In this document: piece after piece, positions 1 to 8,040 of the stretch
Numbering within the stretch: the stretch's first letter is position 1
How the letters are laid out: every line of letters begins with the position of its first letter
DNA from: Streptomyces sp. CB01635
Lineage (GTDB): Bacteria; Actinomycetota; Actinomycetes; Streptomycetales; Streptomycetaceae
NCBI RefSeq assembly: GCF_002803065.1
Contig: NZ_NNBL01000010.1
Span: forward strand, 62,001 to 126,000
Reading direction: 5' to 3'
DNA: 64,000 nucleotides
Translations under genes and position numbers: made by a program
Notes under the pieces: generated by a model
The model's database searches: none
What the model was told of the DNA's origin: nothing
The model's input: only the letters and a program-made list of their open reading frames with translations

Positions 1-1032
1 GGCGCGGCCGTCCCCGCCGACGCGATCTCGAACGTCACGGTCAGCGCGACCCACCGTCGGCGCGGCCTGCTGAGCCGGATGATGGCGGCCGACCTGGCCG
101 ACGCGAAGACCCGCGGCGACGTCGTCGCGACGCTCATCGCCGCCGAGTACCCGATCTACGGCCGGTTCGGCTTCGGGCCCGCCACGTCGCTCGCCGAGTG
201 GGCGGTGGACGTGCCGCGCGCCGGTCTGGACCCGCGCCGGCCGGTGCCGGACGACGGGGGCCGTATCGATCTCGTCGACGGCGAGGACGTCCGCAAGACG
301 GGCCCGGAGCTGCACGAGCGGCTGCGCGCGAGCCGGCCGGGAGTCGTGGACCGCGACGGGTTCTGGTGGCGCCGCAACACCGGACTCCTCGAAACCCCCG
401 AAGAGCCCTGGAAGGAGCCCTTCTACGCGGTCTACCGCGCGCCGAACGGCGAGGCCGAGGGCCTGATCGTCTACTCCGTCGACGACAACTGGGGCGACAC
501 CAAGCAGCCGCACAACACGGCGACCGTGCGCGACCTGATCGCCGTCACCCCGGCCGCCGAGCGCGCGCTGTGGCACTACGTCTGCTCGGTCGACTGGATC
601 GCGACCGTCCGCACGGGCTACCGGCCCCCGGACGACCTGCTGCCGCACCTGCTGCCCGACCCGCGCGCGGCCCGCGTCGTCACGCACGCGGACTGGCTGT
701 GGGTGCGGATCCTGGACGTCGTAAGGGCGCTTGAGGCGCGTACGTACGCGGGGACGGGATCGCTGGTCCTCGAGGTCGGCGACGCGGCCGGCCTCTCCGG
801 GGGCCGCTACCGGCTGGACGCGGAGCCCGGGGGTGCGGTGTGCGCACCGACCTCGGAGGAACCCGAACTCACGCTGGACGTGAGCGAGTTGGGGACGCTG
901 TGGCTGGGCGACGAGTCCGCGGTGCGGCTCGCCGCGCTCGGCCGCGTCAGGGAGGAGAGGGCGGGCGCCGCCGCCATTGCCGACGCCCTGCTGCGTACGT
1001 CCAGGCGCCCGTGGTGCCCGGACGTCTTCTGA
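1..1032 (+). CDS. GNAT family N-acetyltransferase, Eis-like (5' truncated by window)
   Basis: The reading frame is open from base 1, so the start lies upstream; 343 residues are visible. Near the beginning the stretch VSATHRRRGLLSRMM is the acetyl-CoA pyrophosphate loop (R-x-x-G type) of the GNAT fold. The middle (YPIYGRFGFGPAT) and the C-terminal part, which resembles a sterol-carrier-like domain, follow the layout of Eis/enhanced-intracellular-survival acetyltransferases (two GNAT lobes plus an SCP-like lobe). Eis-type enzymes acetylate amines of aminoglycosides or of proteins; the natural substrate here is unknown. A strong hairpin follows 80 bases downstream. Confidence 0.82.
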   Translation, partial: GAAVPADAISNVTVSATHRRRGLLSRMMAADLADAKTRGDVVATLIAAEYPIYGRFGFGPATSLAEWAVDVPRAGLDPRRPVPDDGGRIDLVDGEDVRKTGPELHERLRASRPGVVDRDGFWWRRNTGLLETPEEPWKEPFYAVYRAPNGEAEGLIVYSVDDNWGDTKQPHNTATVRDLIAVTPAAERALWHYVCSVDWIATVRTGYRPPDDLLPHLLPDPRAARVVTHADWLWVRILDVVRALEARTYAGTGSLVLEVGDAAGLSGGRYRLDAEPGGAVCAPTSEEPELTLDVSELGTLWLGDESAVRLAALGRVREERAGAAAIADALLRTSRRPWCPDVF

Positions 1033-1114
1033 GGCGCATGTGCTGAGACGCGTCTTCTGAGGCGCATTTACTGAGGCGTGCTGTGGTGCTCCGGCGCGCT
1101 GTGACGCCGTGGCG

Positions 1115-1155
1115 TGACCGGGCTCCCGGCTCCCCTCCGGAAGGGAGCCCGGTCA
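1115..1155. terminator. Bidirectional hairpin terminator
   Basis: Thirteen-base perfect arms (TGACCGGGCTCCC at 1115-1127 and its complement at 1143-1155) with a 15-base loop separate the acetyltransferase from the convergent small membrane protein gene. The second arm overlaps the stop codon of that gene. Confidence 0.7.
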
Positions 1156-1338
1156 GCCGCTCTGGGCCAGCAGCATCACGAGGATCACGGCCCCGATGCC
1201 GCTGATGAGGTTGTTCTTGGCCTTGAGGCCGATGGAGAGCGCGACGAACGCGATGATGCCCATCGGCCCGTACTTCCACTGGATCAGCTGCTCGAACCCG
1301 ATGGCGAGGGCTGCTACGGCGATGGCGATGAACGGCAT
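1153..1338 (-). CDS. Small two-helix membrane protein, copy 1 (FEQLxQWxYG family)
   Basis: A 61-residue protein of two hydrophobic segments (about residues 2-15 and 25-58, interrupted by a basic KAKN turn) joined by the motif FEQLIQWKYGPMG. The start is ATG with a purine-rich AGGGGGA just upstream. Two further copies with the same motif lie at 2432-2620 and 4390-4572, each likewise head-to-head with a DevA-type GntR regulator. No characterised function is known to me. The constant pairing suggests that it is controlled by, or acts with, the adjacent regulator; this is inference. It probably sits in the cytoplasmic membrane. Confidence 0.72.
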   Translation of the reverse strand: MPFIAIAVAALAIGFEQLIQWKYGPMGIIAFVALSIGLKAKNNLISGIGAVILVMLLAQSG

Positions 1339-1411
1339 GTCTGGTCCCCCTTCAGTTCGGGAGTGATGACCAACCGGGCCAACCCTTGAGGATGTCTGAC
1401 CATGTGGCTCA

Positions 1412-1426
1412 AGTTGGCAACCAACT
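1412..1426. promoter_or_regulatory. Candidate GntR operator (devE intergenic)
   Basis: AGTTGGCAACCAACT is a near-perfect palindrome (one mismatch) in the divergent promoter region between small membrane protein copy 1 and devE. The same element, perfectly symmetric, occurs at 2651-2665 in the next copy of the module. Its GT...AC core fits the half-sites typical of GntR-family operators. Autoregulation is inferred. Confidence 0.55.
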
Positions 1427-1513
1427 CCACTGAACTTATCTCCACCTAACGCCGACTCATAACCACCTCTCCTTCAACTCCCCAAAGATGGCGGGAAGTT
1501 GTAGGGTTCTTCT

Positions 1514-2410
1514 GTGGGTTCGGAACCTGCCGCGGTCAATGGCCACCAGGAGCCGCCGGCGACGTATCGCCAGGTGGCTGACGAGCTGCGCGCCCGGATC
1601 AGGGCGGGCCGGCTGCGGCCGGGTGAACGTCTTCCGACCCAGGCCCGCCTCGCCGACGAGTTCGGCGTGGAGCGCGCCGCCGTGCGCCAGGCCCTGCGCG
1701 TCCTGCGCTCGGAACACCTGCTCGCCGATGTGTCCAAGGGAGCCCCGGCCACCGTCGCGCAGCACACGGGCCCCGTCTTCACCGGCCCGGGAGCGCCGCC
1801 CCAGCCCACGATGGTGGGGCTCGGCCCGCGGGTCACCGCCGCGTTCGGCGCCCGGCACGTCCAGATCGACGCCCTCTGTCTGACTGCGGTCTCGCTGACG
1901 CTCGCGATGGGTGAGCCGCTCCGTCAGATCCACGCCGGCCGTTCGAATCCGGCCAAGGTCGACGTCCGCGTCCTGCTGCCGAGCCGCGACATCGACCTCG
2001 CGTTCCCGACGCGGGTGGGCACGGCGGACGCCCGGCTCCAAAGGAACTGGCTGGCGCAGCGCAACGCGCAGGGGCAGGTCCTGCGCCACAACCTCCTCGC
2101 CCTGCGCTCCACGCACGGGATCGACGTCCACGTCACGTTCAGGGCACTGCCGTTCACGCCACCGATCAAGCTCTATCTGCTCAACGGCGGCGAGGCGCTG
2201 TTCGCGTACTACACACTGACGAGGCGGGACGAGCAGATCGACCAGGAGTACCTGGAGACGTACGGGGTGCAGGGCACGCGGTCGATGCTCTTCCCGTTCG
2301 AACAGGGGCAGGGGCAGGGGCTGCGGGAGACGACGTTCGTCGAGCAGTCCCATCTGTGGTTCGACAGCCTCTGGAACACGATCAGTTCGGACCTGACGCT
2401 CACGCCGTGA
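1514..2410 (+). CDS. devE: GntR-family regulator, DevE-like
   Basis: 298 residues. An N-terminal GntR winged helix-turn-helix (about residues 19-85, with YRQVADELRARI, GERLPTQARLADEFGVERAAVRQAL) is followed by a ~200-residue effector domain containing GLGPRVTAAFGARHVQIDALCLT, a VRVLLPSRDIDLAFP strand and the FTPPIKLYLLNGGEALFAYY block. That domain is shared with the regulators at 2753 and 4743. By family and gene order this corresponds to devE of S. coelicolor, the paralogue of devA, which is required for aerial development. The GTG start lies only a few bases after a TTGTAG -10-like element and has no clear ribosome site, so the transcript may be leaderless. Symbol is by synteny and from memory. 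Confidence 0.78.
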   Translation: MGSEPAAVNGHQEPPATYRQVADELRARIRAGRLRPGERLPTQARLADEFGVERAAVRQALRVLRSEHLLADVSKGAPATVAQHTGPVFTGPGAPPQPTMVGLGPRVTAAFGARHVQIDALCLTAVSLTLAMGEPLRQIHAGRSNPAKVDVRVLLPSRDIDLAFPTRVGTADARLQRNWLAQRNAQGQVLRHNLLALRSTHGIDVHVTFRALPFTPPIKLYLLNGGEALFAYYTLTRRDEQIDQEYLETYGVQGTRSMLFPFEQGQGQGLRETTFVEQSHLWFDSLWNTISSDLTLTP

Positions 2411-2418
2411 GGGCGTGG

Positions 2419-2446
2419 GGACCCGCCTGTGTCAGAGCGCGGGTCC
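2419..2446. terminator. Convergent hairpin after devE
   Basis: GGACCCGC and GCGGGTCC arms with a 12-base loop lie between the 3' ends of devE and the convergent small membrane protein gene, overlapping the end of the latter. Confidence 0.5.
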
Positions 2447-2620
2447 GGCGATCATCAGAGCCAGGAGTACGGCTCCGATGGAGCTGCAGGTGGGGCTCTT
2501 CGTCTTGACGCCGATCGTGAGGAGCAGCAGGCCGGCGATGCCGACGGGACCGTAGCGCCACTGGACCAGCTGCTCGAAAGTGATCACGAACACCGCGGAG
2601 AAGAAGGTGAGGACGGGCAT
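2432..2620 (-). CDS. Small two-helix membrane protein, copy 2 (FEQLxQWxYG family)
   Basis: 62 residues from the ATG at 2620, chosen because AAGGAGG sits seven bases upstream; a longer frame exists but lacks such a site. The sequence is a hydrophobic segment, then FEQLVQWRYGPVG, a second hydrophobic segment, a short basic turn and a third apolar stretch (AVLLALMIAGPAL). It is closely similar to the proteins at 1153-1338 and 4390-4572. It is transcribed divergently from devA across a palindromic operator candidate. Function unknown. Confidence 0.72.
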   Translation of the reverse strand: MPVLTFFSAVFVITFEQLVQWRYGPVGIAGLLLLTIGVKTKSPTCSSIGAVLLALMIAGPAL

Positions 2621-2650
2621 GGTGGTTCCTCCTTCGGCCATCTTGCTCCA

Positions 2651-2665
2651 AGTTGGTAACCAACT
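2651..2665. promoter_or_regulatory. Candidate GntR operator (devA intergenic)
   Basis: AGTTGGTAACCAACT is a perfect 15-bp palindrome centred on a single A, placed in the shared promoter region of small membrane protein copy 2 and devA. It matches 14 of 15 positions of the element at 1412-1426. DevA is reported to repress its own gene, so this is the obvious candidate site; no binding data are visible here. Confidence 0.58.
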
Positions 2666-2752
2666 ACGATGAAGTTGTCCCCACTTGGTCAAGGTGAATA
2701 AACAACTTCTCAACAACTCCCGCCAAGTGATGGTTAGTTGTAGCGTTTGGTT

Positions 2753-3631
2753 GTGACCCAGGAGAGCGTTGCAGTGAACGGCAGCAGAAGGTCCTCACCA
2801 CAGGAGATCGCCGACGTCCTGCGGGAGCGCATCAAGGCGGGTGAGCTGCGCGCGGGCGAGCGGCTGCCGACGCAGGCGGAGCTGGCCGAGGAGTTCGGCG
2901 TGGAGCGCGGCGCCGTACGGCAGGCCCTGCGCTCCCTCCAGGAGGACGGCCTGCTCAGCAACGTGAGCAAGGGCAGCCCGCCGAGGATCGCCGAGCAGGC
3001 CCCGGCCCGCGACGAACCCCAGCGCACGATGGTCGGCCTGGCGCCGCGCCTGTCCGAGGCGTTCGCGTCGCCGCAGGTGCGGATCGACGCCGTCTGCCTC
3101 ACCGCGGAGACCCTGATGCTGGCGCTCGGCGAGCCGCTGCGCTTCATCCACGAGGGCCGTATACGCCCCGACTCGGTCGACGTGCGCATCCTGCTGCCGG
3201 GCAGGGACATCAATCTCGCCTTCCCCGTATCGGTCGAGGACGCCGGAGGCGGGGAGGGTGATGTCGTGCACCAGCGCTGGCTCGACCAGCGCAACGCGCA
3301 GGGCCAGGTCCTGCGCCACAATCTGCGCTCGCTGCGGTCTTCGCACGGCATCGACGTACGGGTCACGTTCCGCGCGCTGCCCTTCACTCCGCCGGTCAAG
3401 CTCTACCTGCTCAACGGGAATGAGGCGCTCCTCTCGTACTACCTGGTCACGCGGCGCGAGGAGGAGATCGAGAGCGGCACGCTCGACATGTACGACACGC
3501 TCGGCACGGAGTCGCTGCTGTTCTCGTTCGAGAAGCGGGCCGGGCAGCGGGATACGGCGTTCGTGGAGGAATCGCAGAAGTGGTTCGACGCCCTCTGGGA
3601 AACCATCACCACGGACCTGACACTCTCCTAG
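2753..3631 (+). CDS. devA: GntR-family developmental regulator DevA
   Basis: GntR winged-helix domain (PQEIADVLRERI, LPTQAELAEEFGVERGAVRQAL) followed by the same ~200-residue effector domain as devE (LAPRLSEAF, VDVRILLPGRDINLAFP, FTPPVKLYLLNGNEALLSYY). In S. coelicolor devA encodes a GntR regulator needed for aerial hyphae and sporulation and is cotranscribed with devB. The GTG at 2753 aligns with the devE start and follows a TTGTAG -10-like box, suggesting a leaderless mRNA. An in-frame GTG at 2774 preceded by AGGAGAG is a serious alternative. The stop codon overlaps the devB start (TAGTG). Confidence 0.82.
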   Translation: MTQESVAVNGSRRSSPQEIADVLRERIKAGELRAGERLPTQAELAEEFGVERGAVRQALRSLQEDGLLSNVSKGSPPRIAEQAPARDEPQRTMVGLAPRLSEAFASPQVRIDAVCLTAETLMLALGEPLRFIHEGRIRPDSVDVRILLPGRDINLAFPVSVEDAGGGEGDVVHQRWLDQRNAQGQVLRHNLRSLRSSHGIDVRVTFRALPFTPPVKLYLLNGNEALLSYYLVTRREEEIESGTLDMYDTLGTESLLFSFEKRAGQRDTAFVEESQKWFDALWETITTDLTLS

Positions 3632-4371
3632 TGACTTCTGATGCAACGAAGCAGACTGTTCCGGTGGCTGAAGCGACGGAATCACTGCGGGAACTGATCA
3701 AAAGGGCGCGCTTCGTGCTCTTCGACTTCGACGGGCCGATCTGCCGGCTCTTCGCGGGGCACTCGGCGGAGCGGGTGGCCGTCGAACAGGTGCGGTGGCT
3801 CGAGGAGCGCGGGCTGCACGGTCTGCTCACCGAGGAGGAGCGCGCGGAACCGGACCCGCACGCCGTCCTGCGCGCCGTCGACCGCCGGCGCCCCGGCAGC
3901 GACCTGGTCGTCGAGCTGGAGGAGCGCCTCACTCAGCAGGAGCTCACGGCGGTGGCCTCGGCGTGGCCCACGCAGTTCGCCGACCCGCTGATCAGGACGT
4001 GGTTCGCGGTGGGCGCCCACCTGGCCGTCACGACGAACAACTCCCCGGCGGTGGCGTCCCGCTACCTGGCCACGCGCGGCCTCACCAGCTGCTTCGCCCC
4101 GCACATCTACGGCCGAACCCAGGACCTCCACCTTCTGAAGCCCCACCCGCACTGCGTACAACGCGCCCTCGGCGCCCTGGGCGCGACCCCCGAAACGTCC
4201 CTGATGATCGGCGACACCCCCTCGGACTTCGAAGCGGCCACAGCGGCGGGCATCGCGTTCCTGGGCTACGCCCGAACCGACCGCAAGGCAAAGGTCCTGA
4301 GGGAGGCGGGAGCGGAGGTGGTGGTGTCCTCCCTGGAGCCGGTGCTCGGGGTGTTGCGGGGGCGGGGCTGA
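3631..4371 (+). CDS. devB: HAD-superfamily phosphatase/hydrolase DevB
   Basis: 246 residues from the GTG that overlaps the devA stop codon, which gives translational coupling; an upstream in-frame ATG would sit inside devA. HAD motif I is FDFDGPICRLF (nucleophile and acid/base aspartates). The threonine-containing motif II region is AVTTNNSPA, motif III is the lysine in LLKPHP, and motif IV is GDTPSDFEAA. A helical cap lies between motifs I and II. Such enzymes are phosphoglycolate-phosphatase-like; devB of S. coelicolor is also a predicted phosphatase linked to development. The physiological substrate is unknown. Confidence 0.83.
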   Translation: MTSDATKQTVPVAEATESLRELIKRARFVLFDFDGPICRLFAGHSAERVAVEQVRWLEERGLHGLLTEEERAEPDPHAVLRAVDRRRPGSDLVVELEERLTQQELTAVASAWPTQFADPLIRTWFAVGAHLAVTTNNSPAVASRYLATRGLTSCFAPHIYGRTQDLHLLKPHPHCVQRALGALGATPETSLMIGDTPSDFEAATAAGIAFLGYARTDRKAKVLREAGAEVVVSSLEPVLGVLRGRG

Positions 4372-4389
4372 CGCGTCGCGTCCGCTGGT

Positions 4390-4572
4390 TCACGCCTGCA
4401 TGGTCAGGAGCACAAGCAGCACGGCGCCGACCGTGAGCCACCGCTCGCTGCGCATGCGGATGCCCGTGGTGAGCAGTATCAGCGCGAAGAGCCCGAAGGC
4501 CCCGTAGCGCCATTGGACGAGCTGCTCGAACCCGAGGACCACCAGGGTCGACAGCAGCTGGATGATGACCAT
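4390..4572 (-). CDS. Small two-helix membrane protein, copy 3 (FEQLxQWxYG family)
   Basis: 60 residues: hydrophobic segment, FEQLVQWRYGAFG, second hydrophobic segment, a basic RMRSERW turn and a final apolar stretch. It is the most divergent of the three copies outside the motif. It ends 18 bases from the devB stop on the opposite strand and is head-to-head with the GntR gene at 4743. The ribosome site is weak (GGGGTGGGA). Function unknown. Confidence 0.7.
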   Translation of the reverse strand: MVIIQLLSTLVVLGFEQLVQWRYGAFGLFALILLTTGIRMRSERWLTVGAVLLVLLTMQA

Positions 4573-4614
4573 GTTCCCACCCCTTGGCGTATGCCTTCAG
4601 CGATCAACTACCTG

Positions 4615-4643
4615 TCCAATTGGACTGGTTGACTTGAATTGGA
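4615..4643. promoter_or_regulatory. Candidate operator of third GntR module
   Basis: TCCAATTGGA (4615-4624) is a perfect 10-bp palindrome and its half AATTGGA recurs at 4637-4643, in the divergent intergenic region. It differs from the AGTTGG element of the first two modules, consistent with the more divergent third regulator recognising another site. The role is inferred from position only. Confidence 0.35.
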
Positions 4644-4742
4644 TTTCCCCGAGCGGTCTGATCCAGTAACCGCCGACTCGGTTTGGGCTTCAACTTGACT
4701 GATTCCGGCGTGTAGTTGGGCTGAAAGAGGTACGGTCGCTCC

Positions 4743-5621
4743 ATGGCCGGTGAACGCAGGCGTGACGGCGGTGGCAGGGAGGCCTGGCGCGTCGCCGAAA
4801 CGTTGCGTGCGCGTATGGCCGACGGGAGTTACCCGCTCAACGGTCTGCTTCCCCCGCAGCGAGAGCTTGCGGATTCGTTCGGGGTCTCCAGGGACACCGT
4901 GCAGCGGGCGCTGAGGGAACTCGCGAGCGAGGGCTGGATCGAATCACGCCAGGGCAGCGGATCCCGCGTCATCAAGACCCAGCGAATCCAGTCGTACACG
5001 GCCAAGGCGTCGCACGAGGGCCGGGTCTCCCTCGGCCCACTGATCAGCGAGGCGTTCGAGCGGCCGAATGTCACGCTGGATGTCTACACCCTGACGTCCG
5101 AGTCGCTCGACACCCATATCAGGCTCCAGGCGGAGCGGATCCGGACCGGGGAGATCGCCCCGCAGCGGATCGGACTGCGCATGCTGCTGCCCTCCGAGTC
5201 CCTTGAGCTGCCCTATCCGCGCGCACTGGACCGGTCGGACGACCCGAGGCTGCGCGACCGGCTCCACGGCATCACGCGCCGGCACACCGCTTCACTCCGC
5301 CGGGAGCTGCGCCAGCTGCGCGCGGAGGGCCTTGTCCCGGCCGCCGACATCGAGATACGTCATGTGGCGCTCACGCCGGCCTTCAAGCTCTACCTGCTCA
5401 ACGGAACCGAAGCGTTGCACGGGCCGTATGAAGTCATTGAGCGGCCCATAGTGCTGGAGACGGGTGAGGAGATCGCGGCGCTCGACGTCCTCGGGCTCGG
5501 GGCGACGCTCACCCACTACGTGAAGGACGACGACGAGAACTCGCGAGGCTCCGTCTTCGTGGACGCCTGGCAGGCGTGGTTCGACTCGGTGTGGAGCCGC
5601 CTCGCCGAGCCGGGCGGCTGA
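4743..5621 (+). CDS. GntR-family regulator, third DevA-type paralogue
   Basis: 292 residues. GntR winged-helix domain at about residues 14-85 (AWRVAETLRARMADG, LPPQRELADSFGVSRDTVQRAL), then an effector domain with the same landmarks as devA/devE: LGPLISEAFERPNVTLDVYTLT, IGLRMLLPSESLELPYP, LTPAFKLYLLNGTEALHGPY, and a C-terminal F-x-D-A-W-Q-A-W-F-D-S-V-W block. The ATG lies six bases after a TACGGT -10-like hexamer, so a leaderless transcript is likely. It is divergent from small membrane protein copy 3. The ligand sensed by the shared domain is not known. Confidence 0.85.
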   Translation: MAGERRRDGGGREAWRVAETLRARMADGSYPLNGLLPPQRELADSFGVSRDTVQRALRELASEGWIESRQGSGSRVIKTQRIQSYTAKASHEGRVSLGPLISEAFERPNVTLDVYTLTSESLDTHIRLQAERIRTGEIAPQRIGLRMLLPSESLELPYPRALDRSDDPRLRDRLHGITRRHTASLRRELRQLRAEGLVPAADIEIRHVALTPAFKLYLLNGTEALHGPYEVIERPIVLETGEEIAALDVLGLGATLTHYVKDDDENSRGSVFVDAWQAWFDSVWSRLAEPGG

Positions 5622-5770
5622 CCTGTTCCTTCTTCGAACGCGTGACACCGGAGAGTGGCGTTTACGGCATTGAGACCCGGGACTGTCCTGCTCGACTCGT
5701 GGGTCGCCATCGGGGCCATTAAGGTGTGCATCACTTTCCGGCCCGTTGCGCGAGTATTCAGGAGAGGCCC

Positions 5771-7993
5771 GTGGGCGCATCTCACGCCCCGAGTTCTTGT
5801 CAGCGAGGAAGTTCCGACGAGGACATCTGGGATCGCTTCAGGCGGCAGGCGGCGCTGGAGGGCGAATCGCTCAGTAGCCACCACCACCGGAACTACGTAA
5901 TTCCCCTGGCCAAACCGATGGCGCGGCGCCTGGGGCAGGCCCCGGGAACCCGGGTGACGGTGCGGGTGCGCAAGACCGAGGCGCTTCCCGTGGTGATCAG
6001 GACGTGGCCGGACGAGAAGGGCATCCTCGACGCCATCGGCGGTGTGCTGCCGAATGTTCCACAGTGTCTGTTCAAGCGTGCTGACCTGGCTATTCACAGT
6101 TACGTGGAGGGTGTGCCGCTCTCCAGCGTCTGCCCGAACGGCAAGCCGGTCGACTCCCATCTGATTTCCGCTCTGGCGGGACTGCTCGCCGACATGACGC
6201 GTGTGTCCGGCCGTGGCCTGCCTCCGCTCCCGGATTTCTGGCCTCGCAGGGGTCGCGACAGCGGGGCTTTCCTGAGGGCGCTGGCTCGAGCGGCAGAGGA
6301 ACAGATCCGGAAGCCCAATTGGACTGCTTTTGGTGGACTGTTCGCGGCGCTCGGTATCGCTGAGGACGCGTTGACCAGGTTCGCCGAACGGGTTCCCACC
6401 CTGATGCGGAGGCCCTTCAGCTTGCTCCACGGAGACCTGCACCGGGACAACGTCATCGTGTCGTACCACGGCGACCCGCCCCTCATCTGCGTCGACTGGG
6501 AGCTGGCCTCGTACGGCGATCCGCTGCACGACCTGGCCACGCACCTGGTGCGCATGGACTATCCCGAGGAACAGTGGGCCGAGGTCACGGGTGGATGGCG
6601 CGAGGCGATGCAGTGCGCCCGCTCCGAGGCGACGGTCGGACTCGGTTCGGACCTGCGGCACTACATCGACTTCGAGCACGCGCAGTCCGTGTATCCCGAT
6701 GTCATGAGGGCCGTCACCTCCTTGGGCGATTCCTTCAGCCAGCGGGACCTCGACGTCGCGGCCCAGTCGGTGCACAGGGCGCTGCGGCGGGCGGAAAAGC
6801 CACTGCGGCTCACGAGAGTGCCCGACGTGGCCAAGATCGAGCCGATCCTCTTCCGCTGGCGTGAGGCACAGAACGGCCGGTACAAGGGGAAGCCGACGAT
6901 CTCGGGGATCTCCTGGACGCGGGACCAGCGAGTGCCGGAGCACCCGGAGTTTCCCGAGCACGCGGTTGTCCAGGCACTGCTGGCCGAAGGCGGAGCGACC
7001 GCCGACCAGGTCTTCAAGGGAACGGCCCACCTCAGCACAGTGGTGCGTGTTCCTGCGGTCGGCTTCCCCGTGATGGTCCGTCGGAAGGCGGGTTCGGTGA
7101 GCCACACGGAACGCCGATTCCTCGACGAGCACGCGGTCCTGCGGGCGATCGAGCAGTCACGGGGCGCCGTCCGCGCTCCCCGTGTGCTGGCCCTGGGGGT
7201 CAGCAATCTCGAGGACCAGTTCTCCATTCACTCCTACGAGGGCCCTTCCCGAGGGCTCCGCCCGCCGGAGCATCCCGTGGACGGGCTCCTGCCGCATGAG
7301 GCCGACGACCTCGTGGACCAACTGTGTGCCTTGACGCAGGTCGACACCAGCGTGTTGGACGCTCCCATGGGGAGCCAGAGTTTCTATGCCTGGCTGGGCC
7401 ATGAACTGGTCCGGCTCGTCGACGGACTGCCCAAGGAGTCCAGGCAGTTGGCCAACAAGCTGGGACTTCCAGGCGCCCGCTGGCTGGAGTGGGGTCTGGG
7501 GCGTCACGTGGTGTCACCGCGGGGACGTGCGCTGCTGCACGGTGATCTCAACCCGTGGAACCTCGTACGGCGGGAGGACGGTGGGCTGACCCTCATCGAC
7601 TGGGAGATGGCGATGGTCGGGGACCCGCTCTACGACCTCGTCCGGCACATGCACCTGACGCCGACGAAATCGGAGATCCGCCAGCGCATGTTCGCGCGCT
7701 GGACGAGGCAGCTGCCCGAACGATTCACCAACGGGTGGCGCGCCGATCGGCATGTGTACCGGTCCATCGAGATCGTCCGCTCGGCCTATGTGGACCTGGA
7801 CCGGCTCGTCACCGGCGCGGGACTCGACGCCCCCAACGTGCTGCGAGCCGTGGGCACATACGCGACCACGCTGCACAAGGCCCTGGCATGGCTGGGAATG
7901 CCCCCGGGTCGGACGAACCCCTATCTTGCCCGGGCGTTGCCGAGTGGGGACCATGGGCATCCGGAGACTGCTGGAGTCCCCACCGGAGTGTGA
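5771..7993 (+). CDS. Double aminoglycoside-phosphotransferase-like kinase
   Basis: 740 residues from the GTG at 5771, which has GGAGAG six bases upstream; an earlier in-frame ATG lacks a ribosome site. Two APH/choline-kinase-like catalytic domains lie in tandem. Domain 1 has the catalytic loop HGDLHRDN at His220 and metal-binding DWE at Asp242; domain 2 has HGDLNPWN at His590 and DWE at Asp610. Each is followed by a Y-G-D-P-L / V-G-D-P-L-Y-D-L stretch usual in this family, so both sites look intact. The phosphorylated substrate could be an antibiotic, sugar, lipid or protein and cannot be read from sequence. Base composition is less extreme than in neighbours, a hint of acquisition. Confidence 0.78.
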   Translation: MGASHAPSSCQRGSSDEDIWDRFRRQAALEGESLSSHHHRNYVIPLAKPMARRLGQAPGTRVTVRVRKTEALPVVIRTWPDEKGILDAIGGVLPNVPQCLFKRADLAIHSYVEGVPLSSVCPNGKPVDSHLISALAGLLADMTRVSGRGLPPLPDFWPRRGRDSGAFLRALARAAEEQIRKPNWTAFGGLFAALGIAEDALTRFAERVPTLMRRPFSLLHGDLHRDNVIVSYHGDPPLICVDWELASYGDPLHDLATHLVRMDYPEEQWAEVTGGWREAMQCARSEATVGLGSDLRHYIDFEHAQSVYPDVMRAVTSLGDSFSQRDLDVAAQSVHRALRRAEKPLRLTRVPDVAKIEPILFRWREAQNGRYKGKPTISGISWTRDQRVPEHPEFPEHAVVQALLAEGGATADQVFKGTAHLSTVVRVPAVGFPVMVRRKAGSVSHTERRFLDEHAVLRAIEQSRGAVRAPRVLALGVSNLEDQFSIHSYEGPSRGLRPPEHPVDGLLPHEADDLVDQLCALTQVDTSVLDAPMGSQSFYAWLGHELVRLVDGLPKESRQLANKLGLPGARWLEWGLGRHVVSPRGRALLHGDLNPWNLVRREDGGLTLIDWEMAMVGDPLYDLVRHMHLTPTKSEIRQRMFARWTRQLPERFTNGWRADRHVYRSIEIVRSAYVDLDRLVTGAGLDAPNVLRAVGTYATTLHKALAWLGMPPGRTNPYLARALPSGDHGHPETAGVPTGV

Positions 7994-8040
7994 ACGCCCC
8001 GTGGATGCCCTGGCCTTGAGGAGGGCTCGTATGCCCGACC

